In this document: piece by piece, positions 32,552 through 44,900 of the stretch
Position numbering within the stretch: position 1 is the first letter of the stretch
How the letters are laid out: each line of letters begins with the position of its first letter
From: Bolinopsis microptera
Taxonomy: Eukaryota; Ctenophora; Tentaculata; Lobata; Bolinopsidae
NCBI RefSeq assembly: GCF_026151205.1
Contig: NC_087081.1
Coordinates: 11,845,113 to 11,905,112, forward strand
Direction: 5' to 3'
Length of the DNA stretch: 60,000 nucleotides
Translations under genes and position numbers: made by a program
The notes under the pieces: model-generated
The model's database searches: none
Seen by the model: only the letters and a program-made list of their open reading frames with translations
Told to the model about the DNA's origin: nothing

Positions 32552-32635
32552 CTCTACTGGGCCGCGCTCAGCCTGTCATTCCGCCGAATCTTTATTCTAT
32601 TCTATTGTTTATGAACATGATAGCCTGAGGTCCCT

Positions 32636-34332
32636 TAACGGGTGATACTCGTAAAATATCTGTTCCATATATTCCAGGACCGTCGACGAGTCCAACTAGA
32701 CTCGGCGGGCGTCCTGGTAGGTTGTAAACCTACAAGAGGTCCCCAGTAACAGGTAACAGTTTCTTTGCATGCACTTTGGTCCGTCCTCCTGTGATGAGTC
32801 TACACGTACTGCGTGACTACTGGTCGTGCGCTACTGCCATGTTCACCTAACCATGTGCTTTCGCGCCACTGCGGGCGCGCGCCACTGCAAGCGCAAGGGC
32901 TCTGCATGGATAGAGCAAACTGCCATGCAACAAGTGAGAGGGCTTTGGTTAGAGCAATACGGCTCCCAGCCGTGTATCGTAAAAACTATAGCGAAATTAC
33001 GACAATGTGAAACAAGCGCGTCACGCAGTACGCGTATACACATGGCTATGTGAAGGGTCACGACGTGATACAAAGTGCAGTTGCATCGGTTGACCATTGT
33101 TAATGATCTGGCCCGGCGCGCGCTACTTCGTAGCTCTTGCCATCGGGCCAGAGAAGAAAGCGGCGCGCGCTACTTCGAAGAAACTTAGACGAGTAACATC
33201 CGTCAATTGCATCGGGCTACTATTTATACGAGTAGAAAGCGGCGCGCGCTACTTCAAAGAAATTTAGACGATCAGTATTACACCTAACCATGTGCTTTTG
33301 CGCCAATTCGGGCGCGCTTGTTTCACAAGTCAAGAGGCGCGCGCTACTGCAAGCGCAAGGACTCTAAATAGAGCAAATCAGTATCATCCGTCAAAACTTG
33401 CTAATTTATGACTTGATTTTTACGATTGACGATAGCCTTGATTGTTAACGGGTGATACTCGTAAAATATTTGACGGATGTTACTCGTCTAAATTTCTTCG
33501 AAGTAGCGCGCGCCGCTTTCTTCTCGATGGCAAGAGCTACGAAGTAGCGCGCGCCGGGCCAGATCATTAACAATGGTCAAGTAAAATATCTGTTCCATAT
33601 ATTGGACCGTCGACGAGTCCAACTCGCCGCGCGTCTTGACCATTGTTAATGATCTGGCCCGGCGTGCGCTACTTCGTAGCTCGTGCCGCGTCGGGCCATT
33701 TCGAGAAGAAAGCGGCGCGCGCTACTTTGTTGTAGGGTCATTTTGGCATTTTCCAAAATAACTATTTTGATCATAATCTAACCCTTTATTACAACAATGA
33801 ATAGAAAGGACCGAAAAGAAGGAAGTGGAGAGAGGAGAATACAGAGATAAGACAAAGGGACGCGCAGAGGAGATCGCGAGAAGTGGAGCCCTAATGACAA
33901 GGAACTCGATGGACGGTTTAGATTCTTATATAGATTGGCGTTGGGTTTTATATTTTAAGTTTATATGCATTTTTCCCTTGTCACCTTGCAGAACAAAATA
34001 TAAAGGAAAAGAGCCTTTTATCAACTTCTAAGAAATTTAGACTAGTAACATCCGTCAAGTTTGCGCGGCGCGTCGAAGCGGCGAAGTCCTCCAACGATAG
34101 CTTAGCTGTTGCAACGTGAAAAGAGTTCTACCTAAGCCGCGCGGAAAAAATTATTGACATTAAGTAAATTAAAAGTAAAGTACAATTTTGCAAATGAAGA
34201 AGTTGTAGGTTTATGACCTACCAAAACGCGCGCCGAGTTGGACTCGTCGAGGGTCCAGTTTTATATTTGAAACAAAATGCAAATATTTGAAACAAATATT
34301 TGAAAAAAATATTTTACGAGTATCACCCATTA
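32636..34332. mobile_element. CpG-rich mosaic TIR element
   Basis: The left end TAACGGGTGATACTCGTAAA and the right end TTTACGAGTATCACCCATTA are about 24-bp inverted repeats bounded by TA. A third copy of the terminal sequence sits inside at 33446-33469. The interior is a patchwork of GGCGCGCGCTACTTCG-type blocks in both orientations, gttccatatatt and gtcgacgagtccaact blocks, and a degenerate relative of the hAT-like MITE near 33050-33078 (acgtgatacaa). No convincing coding region. The CpG density is far above that of the surrounding DNA. Confidence 0.65.
33091..33579. repeat. Large imperfect inverted repeat of the GGCGCGCGCTACTT block
   Basis: 33091-33206 (tgaccattgttaatgatctg ... gagtaacatccgtcaa) and 33471-33579 (tgacggatgttactcgtc ... 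cattaacaatggtca) are reverse complements over about 110 bp. A further direct partial copy starts near 33637. The arms could extrude as a hairpin with a ~265-bp loop. Confidence 0.8.
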
Positions 34333-34905
34333 AATGAAGAAGTGGAACAACAAACAAATTTTCGCAAAGGAAATAGCACGCCAAGTAATAAAACTGTTTA
34401 TGACAACCTTTGCGACAGAAGCACATGAGTTAACTTATTTGAAACAATTTAGTTCGATAGAAACTGAAGTTCAGCAAAAGTTTCAATTTTATGCCACTTA
34501 TTACAGTCAAAATTGGATTTAAAATAGCCCTATTCGATCTTTAAAAGGAGTACTTTAACTTTGGCAGCACTTTAATTTTGGGCTAGGACTCAGGCTGATG
34601 ATGAAGCATGGTTCTGGTGAGACCTTGAGTCCTCTCTCTTCAAAAAAAGCAAGCCTGATCACTGATGCATAGTTTGGTTGTCACTCTTTAACTAATTTAT
34701 ATATATAGGTTAACGGGACAAAGGTGCTTGCTGTGTGCAATCGCTCTCTGAAACTTAGTAATACTTGTACATGAATAATACTAGTATAGTATAGTATCAG
34801 CAGTATTCGGATTTTCATTGTATTCAAGGGAGTAGATTGTAAATTTTGTAGATATTTTACTGTACTATTTTATATTGTATACAATTTTACTGACGAAATG
34901 TTCTT
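34333..34905. other. Intergenic DNA, nothing recognised
   Basis: The 62-codon open frame at 34334-34522 begins directly beside the transposon end and resembles no family I know. Nothing else could be supported. Confidence 0.4.
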
Positions 34906-35022
34906 AGGGGGGACTCCCAACCCACCGCTTCGGCGGGTAGTTGATGCACCGTTCACAAGCAAGAGCCACTTTGGTCTACTTGCTGTGAGGTGTCTCAGCT
35001 ACATGGGTTGGGGGTCCCCCCT
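34906..35022. mobile_element. Tiny TIR element (~117 bp)
   Basis: The left end aggggggactcccaaccca and the right end tgggttgggggtcccccct are inverted repeats of 19 bp with one mismatch. The interior includes a short hairpin, ccgcttcggcgg. The target duplication is unclear. Confidence 0.65.
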
Positions 35023-35942
35023 TTTTTTCAATGGAGTAGAACCTGTGGGGTTAGCCATTAATAGGGTGAATGACAGCCTTCTATATTTCTTTTTATTATT
35101 AATGATAATATTTTTAAACTTTCGTGCAGCGAATCCCTATTTACTTTGGAGAAAGGGGAAACTGACGCATGGTAGATCAGGGTTTGTCACAAACCGTTTG
35201 TGGTGAATCAGGGTTTTGATTTGGGGTCCTAAATTGGTCAGCAATGGGTGGACAAGGCCAAACATCCATACGAGCAATATTTGTATGTAAATGAGCGAGA
35301 AGTGGTATAGTATAGTAGTCCAGATGATGTTGCCGAACAATCAGAGAAACAACTGTTTATCAAACTTTATATCTTTACTTACCCAATTTGTAACGAATTT
35401 CGCATTTCAAGGTATATAACCTTAAAAATCGTTGTCCCTTTAAAACCCTTAAATTGTCGGAAATATAAAATATAAATAAAGTTTCACTGTTTAATTGTTG
35501 TGGCACACCAACTGCATAAATGCACAGTGTGCCACGAAAACAGTACAGGATACAATTAAAAACTGCTAAAACAATCCACATCGAGATATTAAGCTATGCA
35601 AAATTGAAAAGATTCAATATAATACTAAAATACAAACCCCGAAAAGAGGCAGGTCCTTCAGAAATTTACAAGGAGTCAATATTTATCATAAGTACGTTAG
35701 AAAAAGTTTTCAGATTCACATAGTCCAGTGATGTGCAAGTCTTAATTTCCAAAGACAAAACTATCAACACAGGAGCTTATGAATTTTTTAAATTATTTGA
35801 TTGTAAATTTAAAGATAAGAATTTAAAAATTGTTCCACTTAAAATCCAGAGTTGTATTTGAATGGATATAATGCTGAATTTGTAGACTCAATTACTCATT
35901 CTTTTACTCATTTTAGCAGGTCCTAAGTAACAATCCGAAAGA
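35023..35942. other. Intergenic DNA and likely 5' flank of the cyclin gene
   Basis: AT-rich with no recognisable gene. A tract ttttactcattttagcag ends about 24 bases before the cyclin start codon and could be a 5' UTR splice acceptor. The stop at 35928-35930 lies in frame upstream of the start. Confidence 0.45.
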
Positions 35943-38900
35943 ATGCCTGAAATGAAGTGTCACAGAGAAGTCAAAGGGAGGGAAGCTCTATACAAGAAAC
36001 TTGAAGCAAAAATACAAGAAGAAAAACATTGGATTCCCAGCAAAAGGCGATTTCTTTCCATGGGAAACGTAAGTTCTTCTCTATTGATTATTTAATAATG
36101 ACGCAATCCCATGCCCATTTATTCATCAAATATTTATCAAATGGGCATTATGGGTTAGCCATAAAAATAGCTCACAGAAATTACCCAGAATACAGGCCTA
36201 TATTTAGCAGCTATTTGCCTGTTTGATTGTTAATTATAGACCTATATTATAAACATTGTAGAAAGCTAAAGGTCGACTGCCATTGGCCAGGAATAGAAAG
36301 GTAGGCATGCCATGCAATGTAAAATGCAAGAATTAAGTTAGGTATGTGGCACCTCTCAGATCACAGTTATTCTGTCACACACTAGACAATTTAGTGGATG
36401 TAAAAGTTAAACGTCAAAACTTTCCTCAATTAAAGACATATTCAGAGAGTTGTATGTAGTTTACTCTGGATAATATTCTGATGTCTCACTGACATGTTAT
36501 GTTAATCATGTTCTCACTCTTTTCCTGTGCTAATTTTCACATTTTGTTGACAAATCAGGGCAACTATTTATCGTAATGTTGTTGAAGTTATTAAAACTTG
36601 AAATAACTTAAAATTATTGGAGCTTTCTGGATCATCCAGCTAGAAAAGAAATTGGAAGGTCTTTTTATGTTGACTCTAGGCAGAGATGAATTTAGAGAAA
36701 ATTAAGAGTTAACTAACCGTTAATTAAGAGCTAACAAAGAGTAAACTAAGAGTTAAAACTAAGACTTAACTAAGAGTAAATTAAGAATTATTTCAGGGCG
36801 AAGTCTCCTTCCTGGAGCGTGACCACGCTGTCAGGGGTATCCTAAATCTCACCAAGATGTTCAAAATGTTCCCTGAAACCTACGCTATGGCTGTCAACTT
36901 CATGGATAGGTTCCTCGCTCGCCTCAAGGTAAGAACTTAATCGGTTGGTAATTGAATAATCGTGTGAATGAGAAATGTTTTGTTGTGTTTGATTTTTGAC
37001 TGGGTCTCGATTTGTTTTGATGTTTTTTTGGGTTTGATCCAATGTTTGTGTGACTGTGCGAGAGCACCTACAAATGTTTTGTGACTGTCGTTGGTTGAAA
37101 TATTTTCCTCATTTCTTGCTAATTGCTTTATTGCCACTTTCCCCAAACTAAACTTCACATAATGTCACACCAACTCTTGAAGTAGTGATTATAGGCAAAC
37201 TTAGAACTGTGTTTATAGATGTCAAAATACGGATAGAATTTGTCATAAATGACAGATTTTATCCGTATTTTGAGTTACTTCAACCAAAATGAAACCTGTC
37301 AAATGTTCACTGTCAGACAAGGGACTGGATATATTATGGGTTTAAATTTTACCAACAATTAGACATTTTAAACGTGCTAATTCGTTAACATCGCAACACT
37401 GGGAAAACGTCTGGTCCTGGCGCCGTCTAAGTGTCAGCATATTCACTTATTCAGCATAAACCGCATTTTATGCAAATTTTTGTCGCAAAGTGTAATGTAG
37501 TGAGAAGTCTCTCTTTTATAACATAGCCTCTCTTTTTCAGTGTAAACTACACTGTAAAACACACCAATATAATGTAGATCATCACATGTTATAGTATGTA
37601 ATAACACACTCTCTGTCAGTGCTCAACTACAGATTACACTATCTTGTAATATGTCTGATAAGAACATGTACTGGTTATCAGTGATCTAGCTAGTATGTCT
37701 GGGGTGTGCAGCTACTGATGAGTTGAACAGTCACCAGCTATTGGGAATTTGTAGAATGTGGGGTGCAGCTGATGACTTGTCTGTTCACGTATTGGATCAT
37801 CCTAGTGACGTACTACTTACAGTAGTAACTCAATCTGTGCCTCCTAATGACGTAGCAGTAACTCTACCTGATCTTCAGTCTCGGTCATGTGCTACGAGTT
37901 ATTGAAGCAAAACTAAAGCTCGGAAAAGCTTTTGTATTATTAGAGTAATAAAAGGAGTCACCTTACTGGTCGTGTTTACGTGTAATCACATAGAATTAAC
38001 GTTCGAGTATTAGATTATATTCTACAGAAATGATGTTAGCTTAATATAGATGTCTAAATGATAATTACACTATCTAAGAGTACATTACATAAATGGTAAC
38101 GGTTTAGGATAAAGTTAATAATTTCAGGTTAGGCCAGTCCACCTACATTGTGTGTCGATCACGTGCGTCTACATCGCCGTCAAGCTACAGGAAGAACAAC
38201 AGGTACATAATTAGTAATTAGTTATTACTATTTAACTAGTTACTCTACTTTATATTGTTTAAATTTAATACTGAAACAAATGTTATCTTTGATAACACCC
38301 AAAGCTCATATGACCTAGGAATTAGGATTTCATACACCACGGCTGATAAAACCTATTTTATAAACTTTACGCTGAATATTTTTCTTCGCGTGGTGGTACG
38401 ACTTCGTCAGTCGAGACTTCCAATTTTTCTAATGAAAGGTTTCTATCAAAATTTCACGTACCGATCATTTACAAAGCACATTTTGGGTTTCCACGACTGG
38501 TCAATAAATATGTAATTTAATATTCCTTGATAAGGTTGGGAAGGTTAGGATGCTAACTTATCAATTAATTTACGTACTCCAAATTTCCATCGAGTTGGAA
38601 GACATCTGTCATAATTTGGGTTTCGTGACTCTTGTCTCATCTTTACTTGTAGTGTTGATGATTGGGTGAATTCTAAGACTAAATGTTAATAGATACTCTG
38701 GCCAATCGATTAATAAGTTAATTGATAGCTTAATAAGTTAATTGATAGCACTGACTTCCGTGATTGTAATCAAAGTATAAATGAGGGTGAATGAGATTTA
38801 AATATCATGATTATTGATAACGTTAATGGGTTGTAAATTCGTTTCAAATACTCATCAGTTCTCTAATCAACTAGAACTCTTATCATTTTTAAATGATGGT

Positions 38901-41900
38901 TCGAATTGCACTCATAAATCTTCAATATTTGACATTTCCCATGACATTCGATGCCGGATGATAATCTAATTTATGATAACCTAAGAACCAGACTGATATG
39001 TAATTAGATTAATTGCAATTATATATTGTTTTTACTCTTGTTTGTCTGTCTTCACTCTTCATATATCACTACAATACTGCAGAAAAGTAAGGTTTCACGA
39101 GAACGTTCAGACACTTTCTTAAACACAGTGCCCTACACACTTCCTAGTTTCTATACAGTATACACTTCATTGGAGTACCTTGTTAAGTACATAGAGTACG
39201 CTTATATATACTTATTACATACAGAAAGCCATGCAAGGTTACATTAGTCAAGCTATTCTTAGCTTTAGGGAGTGGCTGCTTTATAACTTCATAGCAAACT
39301 ATACAAGTAATAGTGATAAATTACCGGAGGCGGTTATGCTAATGACTTATTATATTTATTCATTTAATCAAATTATGCTTTTCTTTAGAGTAAATAATTT
39401 TATCTAATAAATATGCATTGTAATGAAATAAACCATTAGTCGTATGGATGTAAATGTTATATCCAAAGGGGTTTACACTCCAATTGTGGGTTTGACGGAG
39501 CTTACTAAAGAATATTATATCTGTATTTCTGCAGTTCACCACAGTAATGTAATAGTAATAGTATACCACAGTAATGTGTATTGTTTGGGAGATAAGTCAA
39601 CAGATAAACGTGCTAACAGTGAAAGCCGTCAACACGAGAGAATTTAACAGATTTTAACTCTAAAATCATAGATATATAATATGGTTATATTGGCGAATTT
39701 TAACGAACTGATTGTTGATTTGCAGTTCACAGTTGATGACATATTTGAGCTGGACATGAACCCAATCAGAGTTTAAACTTTCCGGCTAACTGTTAATAAT
39801 TTGTCGAGTGTTACTCGTGTGGATACCTCATCGCCATCAACTATCAATATACATTCTACATGTTTGTTGGTTATAGAACCCGTCCCCAATCTCGTATAGG
39901 AAAATGATCCTACTCTATTCTGAGTGTATATATAGTAAATACGGGTGGTACCTGCGTCCTGCAAGCCGCAAGGGTATTTATTAAGGATTTAGTTCTGTAC
40001 ATTCTACATTACACTAATATAGTAACTGTAATGTAGTTTACTGTTCTTAGCCTCACTACACAGTTATTACACATGTTATTGTTCAAGTAGCCTCGTTACG
40101 AGCTTACACAATAATTACGCGCTCTTGTTGCTCACATTCCAACATATTTCCCTTACACAACTGTCTTTGCATCTCCATACCTCAATATACCTGTGCCTCA
40201 ACATTCTCAACATTCTATCATGATCTCTGTATACACGATCACACAACAAAACTTAAGCACCGTTATTTACAATCTATTTATAGCTCACAACAAGACATTA
40301 TGAGATGTAACATGTAAGATGTGTTTCGACGGAATATCTTGTGTTTCCATGGCGCCTTTTCTCAGAATTTCCGCAGCTCTCACGTGGTTTTAACTACACC
40401 ACTGTTTTGTGTATGATGAGTGTTAAAAGCACATGTACGATTCGTTTTATCATGAAGTCTTTAAACAGTGGAGTGTTGTCTACGTTATTATAGGTGATCT
40501 GATTTAAACTGTTGTTGATGCTCTGGAAAAGAAAATGTCAGAGTTGCCGGACATTTCTGAATATTAATAAATATACAGAATTGTTCGTTATGTGATATGG
40601 TTGTTAATTATGATGATTTATAAATAACTGTTGATGATTGACTTATATTTAAATAGATTAATGCATTAGTCCTTAAAGATAAGGTCAATAAATAGCGACC
40701 ACTAACATGGAAGTATAAGAGCTGCCAAAGAAATTTCCGTTATCTTATCCCAAAAATTTGATCATCACAGAAATTTGAGTGGGTTCTGGATAAATGTTTG
40801 ATTGTTCCAATACTGGCGAATGACGGTCTCCTTGTACAAAAATACCATTAAGTTGATCATGCTTATTCATGCGTTCAAGCTGTCCCATAGTTCTGACACA
40901 ATGACTCAAGCGAGTCTCTTCTTGGCCACCTTGTACAATAGAACATTGTCATTAAGTGAACCACTGCATTCTTTCAAGCTGTCCCACAGTTAATTACCTT
41001 GAGACATAATGACTTCAGCGAGCTGGCATTGTGAACCTCATTAGTTATTAGGCTACTACCCCACTATTTAGGGAAGCTTGGTCTCTCTATTTATAAGTTT
41101 GGGGGTCTAAGTGCCAGCACTTAATCAAAGGAGACAGTCATTGTTGGCAAGTTGCCCACGATTAATGCACTGCTCGGGCATAGTGGGTTAGATGTCCAAT
41201 CGCAAATTCTCAAATTCCCACGGAAAAAACGCAATCCTCAATAAATGCTACATACGGCCAAGTTTTTTCTTACCCTTTAGAAAAAAAAGGTCAAGATTTT
41301 GGAAATGCAAAATTGATGAATTATTCAGTTGTCACTCAATTAACCAATTAGATAATCAACTAATGGCCCACTTTTCAGTACATCCCGGATCTGGACGGCC
41401 TGATGAGCTCCTCAGTAAAAACAGAGTTACGTGCCCCGTGCTACAACCCTACTGACTGTCTAAGGATGGAGAGGAAGGTTCTGGACAAGCTGGAGTGGGA
41501 TTTGAACCCTGTTACTCCCCTTACTTTACTGGAAATGGTTAGTTAATTTATTAGTAATTAGTTAATAGTTAGTGATTTAACTATTAATTACTATTTAATA
41601 TAAGCCATCTCTATAACAGGGCACATTGATAATTGAAAATATTTTACTTATACTTATAGTAACGATGGAAACAATAGCTGTGAAATAATTGTAGTGGTTA
41701 GTAGGGAGCATCTACATGTAATGAAACAAAACGTTCGATTTGTACTTTCTAATTCTATTGCGCTTTAAAACTTTAAAAGCGATTATTTCACCGTAACCAC
41801 AATCTATTGAGCCGCTATGCACTATCGCTATGTGCGGGCACTTTCTCTAAGTGCAACACATATCGTAAATGATTCTAATCGAATGTGGTTAAAAGCTATT

Positions 41901-44900
41901 CGAGCTTATACATGTAATTATCCCTTATAATTAGGCCCTGATGAGTGGCTAGGAAGTTTGGAACAAAAGTATTTCCGTCACAGTTCCACATAATGTCCTT
42001 GTCTTCAGGATCTTCCATTAGAAGCAGTAAGCACGTTAATATAACTCGGGGAAATGGGGACGCCCCAAGCTGCCCCACATGCACTGATTAATTAGAGTCT
42101 CGTAGGAGCGAGGGGGTAATTAGTGGGATCACGGAACACAGGGGGGCCAATTAGTCAAACGTCGGCTGGGCGGGACAAGAACTAGCACGTTAAAGTACTT
42201 TGGGCACCCTCGCATGAAACATTAGACTATTGACCACGTTGCCCATATTAGGGCTTATTGGCGCTGGAAGAGCCTTCAAGATCAACTCCCTCTTAGTTTC
42301 TAGTTGAAGGCATGTCTGCTATGAGCTTTCTAGAATATAGATGTTCTGCAATCCTTTTACATGCCCCACAATCCTTCAAATAGATGTACTGTAATCCTTC
42401 TAGAAACTCAATTATTCTTATAGAACCTTCTAGTCTAGATGCTCCATCATCCTTCTAGAATCTAGATGTTATATAATAGGTTTATGTGGTTTCCGAAATG
42501 GCTCGGCTCGTCTCTTACAACATTAGTACAATATAAGTATTTAAAAGGTAATTACTGAGAGCTATAACGCTGCTTTAGAATAGTTCTAAAATCTAAATAC
42601 ATAGTATAATGAATTGTAGGTTTAAAAGGATTAATGCTCTACCAATAATAAATTCTATGTACCGCAAATTTGTCAGTCGGTTAAATCAATAAGTCTAGAA
42701 GCTAAAATATTGAAGATATTCCCAGACTCTCGTTCTAGATCCTATTTTATTGGGTGATATAATAATTAAATAAGCTATTTTAAATATTTGTAAAGTGAGT
42801 AATCTCTGTAAAGTGAGTAATCTCTGTAAAGTGAGTAAAATGGGAGTCCTCTTGGCTCTTTCTTACTTTATTTATAAAACTAACACCATATAACGTTATA
42901 TAACATTAGTTAACAAATGTGTAAATATATAAATAAATATAATATACCAATTGTGCTACATTATATAAATGAGCCGAACGAAGTACGTGTAGTCGCTGAT
43001 AACCGGAGAATAGAATGTTCATGAGCCTCTTAGAAGCTGTAAAACTAACGAAACATTGTTGTCACAACAATGTTTCGTGAGTGTCGTAGGGTTAAACATA
43101 AAATGGGCACTTTGTTAGCCGGCCAATTGATTGGAATATTTCGAATGTTCTGGAAGGTTCTAGAAGAATGGAATATCAGGTGCGGGAATGTTTAAGAAAA
43201 TGATCACGAACACCTGGTTATAGAGATCACATTGTGATGTGATCTGTTGTAAAACTGAGATCGAGAGATAATACACCATCCTGTGTTGCAGCACTGTTTT
43301 TGTGAAAATGCGTGGAAATACCTGACGACCGACAGGACACCTCACGAATATGTGAAAAACGTCAAAGTATGCTAATTCTAAGCGTATAACTTCGCAAGCA
43401 TGCCATCAAAACAGCCGGGAAGGATATGTTGTGATAATCACAGTACACAGATCATGCTTGCTGCACGGAATTTGAATACAGACACGATCATTGCAAAGTA
43501 TCTGCTGCATGTATGGAACTTCAAACGGCTTAATAACTTTTAAACCACAGTTTGCTTAGTTGATTTAATTAATTGGAAGATGAGAAAGCAAAGACCGGCA
43601 TGCTTTCGCAAGTCTTCAAAGAAAATCAGTGTGCTTAATTTAAAACATGCACTAAAAAGCTGCTTTTGATGGAATTTAAAAGCAGCTTTGACTGAATTTT
43701 AGTATGCTGAAAACACTCAAATTTGTCCCTTTTTATTTCATTGATTGGTCTAAAGGCAAGTATGAGATCTTCAATGAGAGGGACCATGTTTTCACTGATA
43801 TGTCAGTACTATTGTTCACTTAAATACGTTATCTCAGTCTAAAGCTAGCCGTTATCCAATGGGCCTATATGATATTTAGAGTAGATTTATAAATAAATAA
43901 AGTTATTACTTGTTCACATTATAAAGGGGTATGAGGCTAAAATATATGTAATGGTCCAATAATATAATTGAAGTAATTGTATAAATAAATATAGTAATTA
44001 CTGTTCACATTATAAGGCTGAGCTGCTGTACCTATTGGTAGTTTAACATCTGAAAACTGAGGACTTTTAAACATCAGGCGTGCTGTTACACCCTATACAC
44101 CAGTCTACAAATTTGATAAAGCATAATAGCCGGTTATGTGAAGATTCAATCATCATTATCACCTTAAGGGGGGGGGCCAATGGGTATTTTTTTGTGAAAC
44201 TTGATTTCGAGATAGCAGTTGACCAACAAACTAAGACCAGTGACCGAACTTTTGAGGGGGTCCCGGACCCCAACCGCCAAACGGTGCGCGCAGGGCAGCC
44301 ACGCCCATATTTGGTCCAAATTAGGCCCAATTTAGCCAAATACCCTTAACTTGCCCAAAACCCAGGTTTATGGTGCTCTACTTGTAGCTAGTGATCTCCT
44401 GAACTCGTATATGAAATTTCATCAAGATTGGACAAAAAATGACTGAGTTATGAGCCAAAAACCATATGCCCATATTTGGGCATACGCACCAAATTTGGTA
44501 GATTTCGTCCCATAAATTGGTTAAATATCAATATTTTTGAATGAAACTTACTTTATATGAAAGGTAAGCCTAAACTACATATTCTCTGTAAGTTATAGCT
44601 TTATATCTGTTTAAATGAGGATACTAAAGCGAAAAAACCACAAAAATTGAACTAAATTGCCCATATCTCGGTTCGTAATATTCGCGGAATTGATCTCATT
44701 AAAATTGTAACAACTCAATCAGTTTTCAAAATTTTTGCATGAAATTTTTGGAATCGACTCGAAATCGCATTTCGACCTTATTTTAAGAACGGATTTTTGA
44801 TTTAGGCCTCAAAAAAAATTTGGCAGCCAAATTCTGAATTTCTGTAATATAATTTTGGAATTTGGCCGCCAAATTTTTTTTGAGGCCTAAATCAAAAATC

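Larger units (their letters stand above)
31081..32634. mobile_element. Inverted-repeat-bounded block (long TIR element or rearranged remnant)
   Basis: The 31081-31159 arm (gaccccagccaggctattat ... aatgacaggctgagcc) is the reverse complement, with some changes, of 32556-32634 (ggctcagcctgtcattccgc ... gatagcctgaggtccc). The ~1.4 kb between them carries a TTAGGG-bearing MITE, a nested hAT-like MITE and AGCAGT-type repeats, with no coding region. It is either one non-autonomous element later used as a landing site, or two inverted copies of a smaller repeat. Confidence 0.55.

Noticed and set aside
34334-34522. 62-codon open frame beside the mosaic element
   Set aside because: No homology recognised, no flanking exons, begins at a transposon boundary.
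40802-41455. Short open frames in cyclin intron 4
   Set aside because: The second overlaps the true exon 5 in another frame and the first has no recognisable features.
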